From positions 1-64,000 of the IMG/VR virus record IMGVR_UViG_3300047323_000304: 64,000 nucleotides of DNA. One strand, written 5' to 3'. Source of the DNA: a virus. The notes beneath the pieces were generated by a model, which was not told the origin of the DNA, made no database searches, and saw only the letters and a program-made list of their open reading frames with translations. Of the stretch, positions 18,085 to 24,770 are shown piece after piece (positions within the stretch are counted from its first letter, which is position 1; every line of letters begins with the position of its first letter). A program made the translations under genes and the position numbers.

Positions 18085-18585
18085 ATGAATAATATTATGG
18101 ATAAAGTAAATGAAAATATGAAACATAGTGAAAAACTATGCGAATTATTAAATAATAATGTTAAAGGTGATATAAAATATTCACCATCAGCTTCTAATGA
18201 TGAAATAAGAATTAAACAAATTCTAGATAAAAGAGAATTAGTGTATAATACTATTTGCCTTAAAGACACAATTATAAATGAATATAGCTTAGAGAAGATA
18301 GTAGATATTATTTATACCTTACTAGGTATGGGATATTTTACAACATCATATCCAAGTACAAAAGAAGTAGAATTGTATGATGAATTTATAATAAATGGAT
18401 GGAATGTATTTTTTGACAATGGCGTAATTTGGTTTGATGATAACGAAATTTATATCAGTGATATTTTATCTAAAGAAATAAATAAAGAATTTATTAAATT
18501 TGAATTAGATAAAGAAGAATGTGATTATTCAAGTGTTAAGATAATTAAAGAAGGTGAATTGTTTAATCTTGAATATACTGAATAA
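18085..18585 (+). CDS. Accessory protein of unknown function
   Basis: 166 residues, acidic. It has a helical N-terminus and a middle region reading YDEFIINGWNVFFDNGVIWFDDNE. It starts three bases after the antirepressor stop and uses GGAGTG inside that gene, so the two are probably co-translated. No family was recognised. Confidence 0.6.
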   Translation: MNNIMDKVNENMKHSEKLCELLNNNVKGDIKYSPSASNDEIRIKQILDKRELVYNTICLKDTIINEYSLEKIVDIIYTLLGMGYFTTSYPSTKEVELYDEFIINGWNVFFDNGVIWFDDNEIYISDILSKEINKEFIKFELDKEECDYSSVKIIKEGELFNLEYTE

Positions 18586-18601
18586 ATTAAAAAGAATAAT
18601 T

Positions 18602-18634
18602 AAGGGTAGAAAATAAAAACTCTACTCTTAAAAT
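18602..18634 (+). terminator. Terminator-like hairpin
   Basis: TTAAGGGTAGA and TCTACTCTTAA form an 11-bp stem with one G-U pair, but only a weak T-run follows. Confidence 0.5.
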
Positions 18635-18672
18635 TTACCACAGTTGATAATTAAATAATGGAGGAATATAAA

Positions 18673-18915
18673 ATGAAATTAGAAGAAATTTATGTAAATA
18701 AAATTAAAAAATTAGAACCAGAAATTAATTGTAGACAACATAGTGAAGCTGACCTAATATTATGTGAATTGTTAAATAAACTAGGATATGAAAAGGTAGT
18801 TGAAGAATATAGAAAAATACCTAAATACTATCCGAGTATGGATGAAAAAGAAATAATAACAAAAGATTGGAATGGGACTATAGTTCATAGAGTTAAAAAT
18901 GAAAATCTAAGATAA
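18673..18915 (+). CDS. Small accessory protein (80 aa)
   Basis: 80 residues, charged and helical (KLEEIYVNKIKKLEPEINCR), followed by a Pro/Tyr-bearing middle (RKIPKYYPSMDEK). ATG 18673 is chosen because TGGAGGAA lies just upstream; the ATG at 18658 is part of that ribosome site. Function unknown. Confidence 0.6.
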   Translation: MKLEEIYVNKIKKLEPEINCRQHSEADLILCELLNKLGYEKVVEEYRKIPKYYPSMDEKEIITKDWNGTIVHRVKNENLR

Positions 18916-18958
18916 ATTGCTATAGTATGTTAAAAGACGGATTTTATTTAAACTTATA

Positions 18959-18986
18959 TTGCTAAGGTATATAAATGTGTTATAAT
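18959..18986 (+). promoter_or_regulatory. Promoter of a candidate small RNA
   Basis: TTGCTA (18959-18964), a 16-bp spacer, and TATAAT (18981-18986) preceded by TGT (extended -10). No gene follows in this direction before the terminator at 19041. Confidence 0.6.
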
Positions 18987-18992
18987 GGATAT

Positions 18993-19101
18993 AATAAGAA
19001 AAAGGACGATTACTCGTTCTATGTATCTCAGCCAGATGTAGGCTCTAATTTAAGTATTCGGTTCCTTACTTCAGAATACTCATAATTAGGGTCTTTATTA
19101 T
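18993..19101 (+). ncRNA. Candidate antisense small RNA of a type I toxin-antitoxin pair
   Basis: A transcript of about 105 nt is predicted from promoter 18959 to the strong terminator 19041-19101. It has no credible reading frame. It converges on, and overlaps the 3' end of, the minus-strand small membrane protein gene (stop at 19066). This layout matches Firmicute type I toxin-antitoxin loci such as txpA/RatA. The RNA itself is inferred, not shown. Confidence 0.45.
19041..19101 (+). terminator. Long terminator hairpin ending the small RNA
   Basis: GGCTCTAATT (19041-19050) pairs with AATTAGGGTC (19084-19093) and, inside it, AGTATTC (19053-19059) pairs with GAATACT (19074-19080). TTTATTAT follows. 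Confidence 0.75.
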
Positions 19102-19245
19102 GTCTTGATCTACACCATTTGTAATTGCTTTAGATATTGAATATAGTATTATTACAAATAATATTGAATTCCAAAGGCTTAAACCATTCTTCTTAACTGA
19201 AACTGGTTTAGTTTCGTAATCAAAATGAATACGTCTCTCTTTCAT
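19066..19245 (-). CDS. Small membrane protein, candidate type I toxin
   Basis: 59 residues beginning MKERRIHFDYETKP, with one membrane segment (WNSILFVIILYSISKAI, about 30-46). The Shine-Dalgarno AAGGAGGTGA (complement of 19251-19260) is near perfect and proves the minus-strand start at 19245. The gene stands alone against the direction of all neighbours, has a structured 5' leader, and is met at its 3' end by a convergent small RNA. Size, membrane segment and layout suggest a type I toxin; similarity to a known toxin was not established. Confidence 0.6.
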   Translation of the reverse strand: MKERRIHFDYETKPVSVKKNGLSLWNSILFVIILYSISKAITNGVDQDIIKTLIMSILK

Positions 19246-19260
19246 GAAAATCACCTCCTT

Positions 19261-19325
19261 CAAAGTATTTTGCCTTAAAAATAACTTATTATTTCTACTT
19301 GTTATTTCTAAAGTAAAATACTTTG
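19261..19325. repeat. Nested inverted repeats in the leader of the minus-strand small gene
   Basis: CAAAGTATTTT (19261-19271) is perfectly complementary to AAAATACTTTG (19315-19325), 11 bp. Within it AAATAAC and GTTATTT pair. The hairpin abuts the Shine-Dalgarno of the minus-strand gene, so it could control its translation or stability. Confidence 0.65.
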
Positions 19326-19745
19326 AATTTGGTTGTTAGAACTATGAAAAACTACGTGCTTTATTATATATTATAGATCTAAACATTCGATAGTATTAGG
19401 TTTAGTTTTATGGTACTCAAAATTCTTTTCATTTTTCATAAGAACCTTCTATAATTATATAATGAAATTAGTATACCATTAATTAGTAAAAATGTATATA
19501 AATTAGTTGGAATAATATAAGACATGAAAATAAAAGGCTTAGAATTTAATTATAATCTAGGTCTTTTTTGTTATAAATATAATCAAATGAATAAAACAAT
19601 CGCCTTTTGTAGAAACTTTACATACGATTATATATATTATAGGTTACAATTTATGGTAATATATAGGTATATAAAAAATATGAATATCTATTATATACAC
19701 AATAATAGAAAGTTATTCATTTATTTAACAAAAATCGTTCGACAA
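19326..19745. other. Gap without gene between the small-membrane-protein locus and the PIN module
   Basis: The only clear structure is the bidirectional terminator at 19534-19571. No promoter with a good -35 was found for the minus-strand small gene. The plus frame at 19524-19763 contains the terminator and has no ribosome site. Confidence 0.6.
19534..19571. terminator. Bidirectional terminator
   Basis: AAGGCTTAGA (19534-19543) pairs with TCTAGGTCTT (19556-19565). TTTTTT follows on the plus strand and a T-rich tail on the minus strand, so it insulates the small-membrane-protein locus from the PIN module. Confidence 0.7.
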
Positions 19746-19749
19746 AGTA

Positions 19750-19776
19750 TTGAAATTTGGTAAAAGGTGGTATAAT
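19750..19776 (+). promoter_or_regulatory. Promoter of the PIN toxin-antitoxin operon
   Basis: Extended -10 TGGTATAAT (TATAAT at 19771-19776) with TTGAAA at 19750-19755; the spacer is short at 15 bp. Confidence 0.5.
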
Positions 19777-19845
19777 ATGTTAATAAAGAGAATACAAAAT
19801 ACATTAACTTTTAGAATTAGAGTTATAAAGAATGGAGGAATTTGT

Positions 19846-20019
19846 ATGGAAAATGTTATCTCTATGGATAAATATATTGAAAACACACAATCAGATGAAT
19901 GTGAATGGGATATCATAAGAAATATATTTCAGAAGGCTATTAAGCGAAAAGGACTAACAAAAGAACAAGTTCATGAAACTTCACAAAGATTATTAAGAGA
20001 GGTAAGGGCTGAAAAATGA
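19846..20019 (+). CDS. Antitoxin of a PIN-domain module (VapB-like role)
   Basis: 57 residues beginning MENVISMDKYIE, helical (WDIIRNIFQKAIKRKGLTKEQ). ATG 19846 follows a strong TGGAGGAA. Its stop overlaps the start of the PIN gene by four bases (ATGA), the usual antitoxin-toxin coupling. Its family was not recognised; the antitoxin role comes from size, order and overlap. Confidence 0.65.
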   Translation: MENVISMDKYIENTQSDECEWDIIRNIFQKAIKRKGLTKEQVHETSQRLLREVRAEK

Positions 20020-20492
20020 ATGTAATTCTTGATACAAATGTGTTTATAGAAGCTTTATTTGAAGGGAATGAAGATTGCATTTTAATATTAAGAGAAGAAC
20101 ATAAGGGCGAGTTTCAATTGATAATGAGTAATGAAATGCATGAAGAACTATTACGAATAGTGAATAAATCAGCTAAAGAATATAATCTTTCTAATATGGA
20201 AATACTTAACACTCAGAAAATATTATCAAGAACAATATTACGAACTGAATACATAAAGCCAACTACAAAATTTAAAAAATGTAGTGATAGTGATGATAAT
20301 ATGTTCTTTTCATGTGCTATAGATGGAAATGCAGATTATATTATTAGCAGAGATAAACATGTACAAGATCTAAGAGAAAGAAAAGACCTATTGAAAAATA
20401 AAGATGGTAAAGAAATAAAGGTTTTATATCCAGATGAGTTTGTCATGGAAATCAAAAAGATTAAATTAGTTGCAAGTTTTAGTAATAATTAG
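20016..20492 (+). CDS. PIN-domain ribonuclease toxin (VapC-like)
   Basis: 158 residues. The PIN nuclease signature is clear: VILDTNVFIEAL (Asp6), a Glu near 40 (MSNEMHEEL), KCSDSDDNMFF (acidic cluster 91-94) and ADYIISRDKH (Asp113). PIN toxins cleave RNA, often tRNA, until bound by the antitoxin. It lies in a self-contained cassette with its own promoter and terminators inside a phage tail operon, and may act in maintenance or superinfection defence. Confidence 0.85.
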   Translation: MNVILDTNVFIEALFEGNEDCILILREEHKGEFQLIMSNEMHEELLRIVNKSAKEYNLSNMEILNTQKILSRTILRTEYIKPTTKFKKCSDSDDNMFFSCAIDGNADYIISRDKHVQDLRERKDLLKNKDGKEIKVLYPDEFVMEIKKIKLVASFSNN

Positions 20493-20493
20493 A

Positions 20494-20527
20494 GAACTTA
20501 GTACAAGCTTTACTAGGTTCTTTTTTG
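20494..20527 (+). terminator. Terminator of the PIN operon
   Basis: GAACTTAGT (20494-20502) pairs with ACTAGGTTC (20512-20520), followed by TTTTTTG. Confidence 0.85.
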
Positions 20528-20541
20528 TTATAAAAATATGT

Positions 20542-20576
20542 AAGACTAGATATTTTGTTTAATCTAGTCTTTTTTG
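20542..20576. terminator. Bidirectional terminator between PIN operon and repressor A
   Basis: AAGACTAGAT (20542-20551) and ATCTAGTCTT (20562-20571) form a perfect 10-bp stem, with a T-run on the plus side. The stop codon of the minus-strand repressor lies in the right arm. Confidence 0.8.
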
Positions 20577-21355
20577 TTTAATTGAAGTGTTCTCAATAAT
20601 TCATTAGATTCATTTATTAAAGATTGTAATTCTTTATCTTGTACTGTACTGAAGAATGGACTAATAGAATATATTTTTCTTATTTTTACTATAAACTCTA
20701 ATAATTGTTTATTTTTGAGTTGTTGAACAATTACAACATATAAAATTCTATAAACAAGCATAAATTTAGATGCTTCTATAGAATTAGTCATATTCTTGTA
20801 ATTATTAATATCATATATGAAATTATCGGGGAGTTCAGATTTATCAGCATTATATATTATATAGTCAGTTATTAAGAATAAATTATGTGATAGAGTAAAT
20901 TCCATTTCAAATCTAATTTGCATTTGTTCCATATCATAATCTTCTTCACTTATATAGATATCTGTAAGACTTGTAGTATTACTATTTTCTTTTTTTAGTT
21001 TATCTATTATTTGTAATGTTTTTTCATTCTTTTTAATAATATCGGTTGATATATTATTAAGATTAAAAGATTTTTTATATCTGTGCATTATATCATTGGA
21101 ATCACTAATTTTCATCCAATTTGATATCTCAGAAGGGAGAAACATTTTTTGTTGAACAGATTCTAATTCAAATAAATCATTTGGAGTACATTTAAAAAAA
21201 TCACATAATAAATCAATATGATACTTATCTATTTTTTCAAATGTATTATTTACATATTTACTAATAGTATTTTTATTAATCCCAGTATAGTCAGCGATAT
21301 CTTTTTGATTATATGGACATTGATCTATCAATTTATCTAAATTCATTTTAGACAT
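20564..21355 (-). CDS. Cro/CI-type repressor A
   Basis: 263 residues. The N-terminal helix-turn-helix reads YNQKDIADYTGINKNTISKY (about 15-34), followed by HIDLLCDFFKCTPNDLFELE, the classic HTH_3 ending. The C-terminal 130 residues are helical and homologous to repressor B (32381-33070): both share an acidic 'EEDxxxxEQxQ' start, a 'NADxSxLP' segment and the ending 'INESNxLL'. No LexA-type protease signature is visible. AGAGGTGAT precedes the start. It faces the divergent promoter at 21446. Confidence 0.85.
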   Translation of the reverse strand: MSKMNLDKLIDQCPYNQKDIADYTGINKNTISKYVNNTFEKIDKYHIDLLCDFFKCTPNDLFELESVQQKMFLPSEISNWMKISDSNDIMHRYKKSFNLNNISTDIIKKNEKTLQIIDKLKKENSNTTSLTDIYISEEDYDMEQMQIRFEMEFTLSHNLFLITDYIIYNADKSELPDNFIYDINNYKNMTNSIEASKFMLVYRILYVVIVQQLKNKQLLEFIVKIRKIYSISPFFSTVQDKELQSLINESNELLRTLQLNKKD

Positions 21356-21375
21356 AGCATAATCACCTCTTATAT

Positions 21376-21404
21376 ATTATATAATAATTATTGACTATAT
21401 GCAA
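21376..21404 (-). promoter_or_regulatory. Promoter of repressor A
   Basis: On the minus strand, TTGCAT (complement of 21399-21404), a 17-bp spacer, and TATAAT (complement of 21376-21381). Confidence 0.65.
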
Positions 21405-21454
21405 TAAAGGGATTTAAATTTTTACTATTGTCCCTAAAAAATATATTGACAATA
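21389..21454. promoter_or_regulatory. Candidate operators for repressor A
   Basis: TATTG and CAATA half-sites occur as an inverted pair at 21389-21406, over the repressor -35, and as TATTGACAATA at 21444-21454, over the -35 of the divergent promoter. A third TATTG lies at 21426. The arrangement fits autorepression plus repression of the opposite operon. Confidence 0.5.
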
Positions 21455-21474
21455 TTTAAATTAAGGATTATTAT
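21446..21474 (+). promoter_or_regulatory. Consensus promoter of the repressor A divergent operon
   Basis: TTGACA (21446-21451), a 17-bp spacer, and TATTAT (21469-21474). A palindrome TTATG-ATTA-CATAA (21471-21484) overlaps the -10 and start site; module B has the same pattern. Confidence 0.8.
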
Positions 21475-21477
21475 GAT

Positions 21478-21600
21478 TACATAAGGTAAGTTAATCCAAC
21501 TTATCCAAATGAAAATAAGGCAATAACAAAAAATGTTATCACCTAATCCCTCGTAAAGATTAGTATAGCACATGTTTAAGCCTAAATCAAGGGAGATGTG
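21478..21600 (+). promoter_or_regulatory. Conserved structured 5' leader, copy A
   Basis: The leader starts at the predicted transcript end. Helix 1: GGTAAGTT (21485-21492) with AACTTATC (21498-21505), loop AATCC. Helix 2: ATAACA (21523-21528) with TGTTAT (21534-21539), flanked by a CA/CA internal loop and AGG/CCT. Helix 3: CTAATC (21543-21548) with GATTAG (21558-21563), loop CCTCGTAAA. TAGTATAGCA follows. Copy B at 33181-33300 keeps loops and changes paired bases in a compensating way. Confidence 0.65.
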
Positions 21601-21606
21601 TTAAAT

Positions 21607-22110
21607 ATGGAAAACAGTATTAACAAAAATGAATATTACACAGGAATAATGATGGATGTCAGGGATGTATTTATAGGCTATGGAAGATATCTAGAAAAGA
21701 ATAGTATTAATGAACAAGGAGATATTTCTGATTACGAAAATTACCTACATAACAGAGAAGAAGAAAATTGTACAAACTATCAGTTAAATAATGATTTATC
21801 AGATAGGAATATAGAATATATAGAGTTTATATCTTGGATATTAGAACAATCTCATTTAGATGAACAATTAAATGTTATTAGACAAGAAGAATGGGATAGA
21901 TTTTGGGAATCAGAAGATAAAGACGATGAAATAGACATGGAAATTGTACAAGCTGGTGATTTCTACAAAGAATTTGAAAAGCTTGTTGGTATAGATGATT
22001 TCGATGAATGTTTTGTTCATATGAAATACATAAATGAATTGCAGAATAGCGTTAATTTAATAGTGAATATTAATGGTATTAATCAAAGATTTATTATTGA
22101 TGTACTTTAA
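21607..22110 (+). CDS. Leader-controlled accessory protein of unknown function
   Basis: 167 residues, strongly acidic (SEDKDDEIDMEIVQ), with Tyr-rich N-terminal helices. It is the first gene after the consensus promoter and structured leader of module A. ATG 21607 is preferred over GTG 21598, which lies within the ribosome site AAGGGAGATG. It occupies the place held by the Bro-N antirepressor in module B. No motif was recognised; an acidic regulator or DNA mimic is possible but unproven. Confidence 0.65.
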   Translation: MENSINKNEYYTGIMMDVRDVFIGYGRYLEKNSINEQGDISDYENYLHNREEENCTNYQLNNDLSDRNIEYIEFISWILEQSHLDEQLNVIRQEEWDRFWESEDKDDEIDMEIVQAGDFYKEFEKLVGIDDFDECFVHMKYINELQNSVNLIVNINGINQRFIIDVL

Positions 22111-22147
22111 CAAGAGTTGTATAATGTTATTAAAGGAGTTGATATTG

Positions 22148-22366
22148 ATGGACGATAAGATTTTAGAGATACTAAAACAAATACAAGAGAATCAACAAGA
22201 AACTAATTCAAGATTAGATAGAATTGAAAAGAAACTTGATGGAGTAGTGGAACAAACTGCTGACTTAACTGAGTTTAGAATAGATATAAGTGAGAAATTG
22301 GATAAGTTAATAAATGTTACTAAGGATAATTGTTTTGAGATTTCAAATTTGAAAGTGATTAAATAA
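22148..22366 (+). CDS. Small coiled-coil protein (72 aa)
   Basis: 72 residues from ATG 22148, which follows AAAGGAG (22132-22138). It is a continuous heptad-like coiled coil (KILEILKQIQENQQETNSR, then DRIEKKLDGVVEQTADL). Small proteins of this pattern are common in phages and plasmids of Firmicutes; their role is unknown. It follows the acidic gene in the same operon. Confidence 0.65.
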   Translation: MDDKILEILKQIQENQQETNSRLDRIEKKLDGVVEQTADLTEFRIDISEKLDKLINVTKDNCFEISNLKVIK

Positions 22367-22367
22367 T

Positions 22368-22395
22368 TTGATTATAACGCTGAAAGGCTTATAAT
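22368..22395 (+). promoter_or_regulatory. Promoter upstream of the second Vsr-like endonuclease
   Basis: TTGATT (22368-22373), a 16-bp spacer, and TATAAT (22390-22395). The predicted transcript starts at the hairpin that begins at 22404. Confidence 0.6.
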
Positions 22396-22403
22396 ATAGA
22401 TTG

Positions 22404-22482
22404 TAGGAATGATAGACATTAACAAGGTTCGAAACTTGATTTATGTTGAAAGTGAATTCGACCTCATTTCATTCCTATTTTA
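22404..22482 (+). ncRNA. Hairpin leader RNA/attenuator before the second Vsr-like endonuclease
   Basis: TAGGAATGA (22404-22412) pairs perfectly with TCATTCCTA (22469-22477). Inside, AGGTTCGAA (22425-22433) pairs with TTCGACCT (22457-22464) with one bulge, and CAAG/CTTG offers an alternative small hairpin. TTTTATAT follows. It could end a roughly 80-nt RNA or attenuate the endonuclease gene. Confidence 0.5.
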
Positions 22483-22524
22483 TATAATGGTCGAAAATAA
22501 ATTATGAGAAAGGTCGAGATTGTA

Positions 22525-23742
22525 ATGTCAAAGAGAACAATATATAAATATAAAGCAGAAGATTTAATAGAGGGTAAGTACAGTAATATTAAAATTATTA
22601 AACCAATTAGAATTAAATATAATAGTGGAAGAAATGTTAAAGGGTATGAGTATAAATGCTTAAAATGTGATAATATAGATAAAATAACTGAAGCACAGAT
22701 TATTAATCAAAAATGTGGTTGTAATATGTGTTGCCCTAGTCCACAAAAAGTAGTTACAGGAATTAATGATATTGGAACTTCACATCCACATTTAATAAAG
22801 TATTTTAAAAACATTGAAGATTGTTATAAATATTCGTATCAGAGTAATGTATCTGTTCGTGTAATATGCCCTTATTGTGGACAAGAAAAAGATAGAAAAA
22901 TTTATAAATTAAATAAAGAAGGTCTTGCTTGCTCTTGCAACGATAAGGTGAGTTATCCAAATAAATTTATAACAGAATTAACAAAACAGTTAAATATAGA
23001 TTTTGAAACAGAAAAAATATTTGAGTGGTCAGGTTTAAAAAGATATGATGTCTATATATCCAACAAATATGTCATAGAAAATCATGGAATTCAACATTAT
23101 GAAGAATCTCCAAGAGGTCTTTCTTTAAAAAAAGAACAATTAAATGATAAGTTGAAGAAAGAATTAGCTTTAAATAATGGAATTAAAGAAGAAAATTATA
23201 TTGTGATAGATTGTAGAAAATCTGAATTAGAATGGATTAAAGATTCTATATTAAATAGTAGATTAGCATATTTATTTTATTTAGGTAATATTAATTGGTT
23301 AAAATGTCATGAGTTTGCACTATCTAATTTAGTACAAACCGCTTGTGAATATAAGAATAATAATATTAATATGACAATTAAAGACGTAAGTAAAATAATG
23401 GGGTTCAGTACTGATACAATCAGAAGATGGTTCAAACAAGGAAGTAAAATAAATTGGTGTCATTATGACTCTAAAGAGGAAGCTAGAAAAAGTGCAGATA
23501 ATAATAGAATTTTAAAAGAAATAATTTCAATTAATAATGGACTTATATTTGAATCTGCTAGAGAAATAGATAGACAATCAATTAAAATATTTAGAACTAA
23601 ATTGGATTATAGAAATATTTCAGCAGTTTGTAATGGAGTACAAAAAACACATAAAGGATTTCAATTTAAGTTTACACAAGATTTAACTGAAGCACAAATA
23701 AAAGATATTCAAGAAAATGCAAAATTAAATCAAGCAATGTAA
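22525..23742 (+). CDS. Vsr-like homing endonuclease with zinc knuckles, paralog
   Basis: About 405 residues and built like 14115-15701: Cys pairs (CLKC, CNMC, CPYC, CSC), nuclease core RYDVYISN (about 173), ENHGIQHYEE (about 185-194) and NYIVIDCRKSELEW, a helix-turn-helix (IMGFSTDTIRRWFKQG) and an 'AVCNGVQKTHKGFQFKF' ending. ATG 22525 follows AGAAAGGTCGAG; ATG 22504 is an alternative. The near-identical segments point to a recent duplication of a mobile gene inside this phage. Confidence 0.78.
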   Translation: MSKRTIYKYKAEDLIEGKYSNIKIIKPIRIKYNSGRNVKGYEYKCLKCDNIDKITEAQIINQKCGCNMCCPSPQKVVTGINDIGTSHPHLIKYFKNIEDCYKYSYQSNVSVRVICPYCGQEKDRKIYKLNKEGLACSCNDKVSYPNKFITELTKQLNIDFETEKIFEWSGLKRYDVYISNKYVIENHGIQHYEESPRGLSLKKEQLNDKLKKELALNNGIKEENYIVIDCRKSELEWIKDSILNSRLAYLFYLGNINWLKCHEFALSNLVQTACEYKNNNINMTIKDVSKIMGFSTDTIRRWFKQGSKINWCHYDSKEEARKSADNNRILKEIISINNGLIFESAREIDRQSIKIFRTKLDYRNISAVCNGVQKTHKGFQFKFTQDLTEAQIKDIQENAKLNQAM

Positions 23743-23800
23743 AATTGTTGGAATAATCACCTATTATTTGTTATAATCATTCTATAAGGGGTGGTTATAC

Positions 23801-24124
23801 ATGAAAGAAAAATTACTTTTTAGTAAAAAGAAAATAATAATTTTAGGCGTTATATTTATTTTACTTATTGGTATAAATATAGGATATAATCAATGGGATC
23901 AATATAAATATAAAACAGGATTTGGGTTAACTAATACTGAAAAATCACAAAATATACAAGTTGCAATTTTAGGGCAACAATATAATATGGCTTTAAAATT
24001 ATCTGATAATTACTATGAAGATAATGATTATATTAGACTACAATGGAAAACTAAAATAGAAAAATGTAAAATAGAAGGAATAAATAAATTTATGACATAT
24101 GATAGTTTAGATGATGTGAAGTAA
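23801..24124 (+). CDS. Single-pass membrane protein
   Basis: 107 residues. A Lys-rich start is followed by one membrane segment (KIIILGVIFILLIGINIGY, about 11-29) and an external acidic/Tyr-rich part. That part resembles the middle of 31715-32341 (both have T-E-x-x-x-N-x-x-V, then Y-x-x-A-x-x-x-x-x-x-Y), so this looks like a short paralog lacking the C-terminal domain. It has an extended -10 (TGTTATAAT) upstream and an AAGGGGTGG ribosome site. Confidence 0.65.
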   Translation: MKEKLLFSKKKIIILGVIFILLIGINIGYNQWDQYKYKTGFGLTNTEKSQNIQVAILGQQYNMALKLSDNYYEDNDYIRLQWKTKIEKCKIEGINKFMTYDSLDDVK

Positions 24125-24148
24125 CACTCTTTTATAGGGTGTTTTTAT
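24123..24148 (+). terminator. Terminator closing the first accessory block
   Basis: AACACTC (24123-24129) pairs with GGGTGTT (24137-24143), then TTTATTATG. Confidence 0.75.
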
Positions 24149-24173
24149 TATGTAAAAATAAAGGAGAGATATT

Positions 24174-24707
24174 ATGGGAATTTTAGATAAACATCAAAAA
24201 AGTGATATTAGGTATAAAAATAAAGATTTGACTTTTTTTGAACCAACAGAAGAACAATTACAAGAAGTAAGAGAAATAATTAAAAAAAATATTACTTTAC
24301 AAAAAGAATTGAAAATAAGTCAAGAATTAGATGTAAAAAGTATAAGATTAATTATTCGTGAGTTAACAAATATTGGTGCAGAAATAGATGAATATAGTGA
24401 TGAAGAGTTACTAGAAAAATTAAATAATGGCGATAGAATTTTAAAATTATTACTAAGAGAAGTTGAGAAATTTGTTAATGAAGTATTAGATGATATATTA
24501 GAAGAACAAATCGAACAAGCTAAATCTGTAAATACATTAATAAACATTGCTAATAGCAATCAAGACGTAAAAACACTAGAAATTAAAATAAATAAATTCT
24601 TTAAGAAAAATAAAATGGATATGAAATTTGAAGATTTTATGAATATGAAAGATAATCCACAAATAATGGAAAATTTAACGAAGAAACTAAATATAAAAAC
24701 CAAGTAA
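24174..24707 (+). CDS. Putative tail assembly chaperone
   Basis: 177 residues, helical and acidic, immediately before the tape measure gene, the usual place for the gpG-like chaperone that coats it. Its C-terminus (KNKMDMKFEDFMNMKDNPQ) is typical of such proteins. No slippery site or gpGT extension frame was seen, and a terminator separates it from the tape measure gene. Confidence 0.6.
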   Translation: MGILDKHQKSDIRYKNKDLTFFEPTEEQLQEVREIIKKNITLQKELKISQELDVKSIRLIIRELTNIGAEIDEYSDEELLEKLNNGDRILKLLLREVEKFVNEVLDDILEEQIEQAKSVNTLINIANSNQDVKTLEIKINKFFKKNKMDMKFEDFMNMKDNPQIMENLTKKLNIKTK

Positions 24708-24742
24708 AGAAGTGCCATTATAATAGGTACTTCTTTTATTTT
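24706..24742 (+). terminator. Terminator between chaperone and tape measure genes
   Basis: AAAGAAGTGCC (24706-24716) pairs with GGTACTTCTTT (24726-24736), followed by TATTTTTAT. Confidence 0.8.
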
Positions 24743-24770
24743 TATATAAATGAAAGGAGATAAGATTATA

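Noticed and set aside
19524-19763. 79-codon plus-strand reading frame
   Set aside because: It begins inside the bidirectional terminator at 19534-19571, has no ribosome site and a low-complexity Tyr/Ile/Asn content; a chance frame.
22404-22477. tRNA-like sequence (GGTTCGAA)
   Set aside because: No cloverleaf can be drawn; the sequence forms a simple hairpin leader. No other tRNA was recognised in the window.
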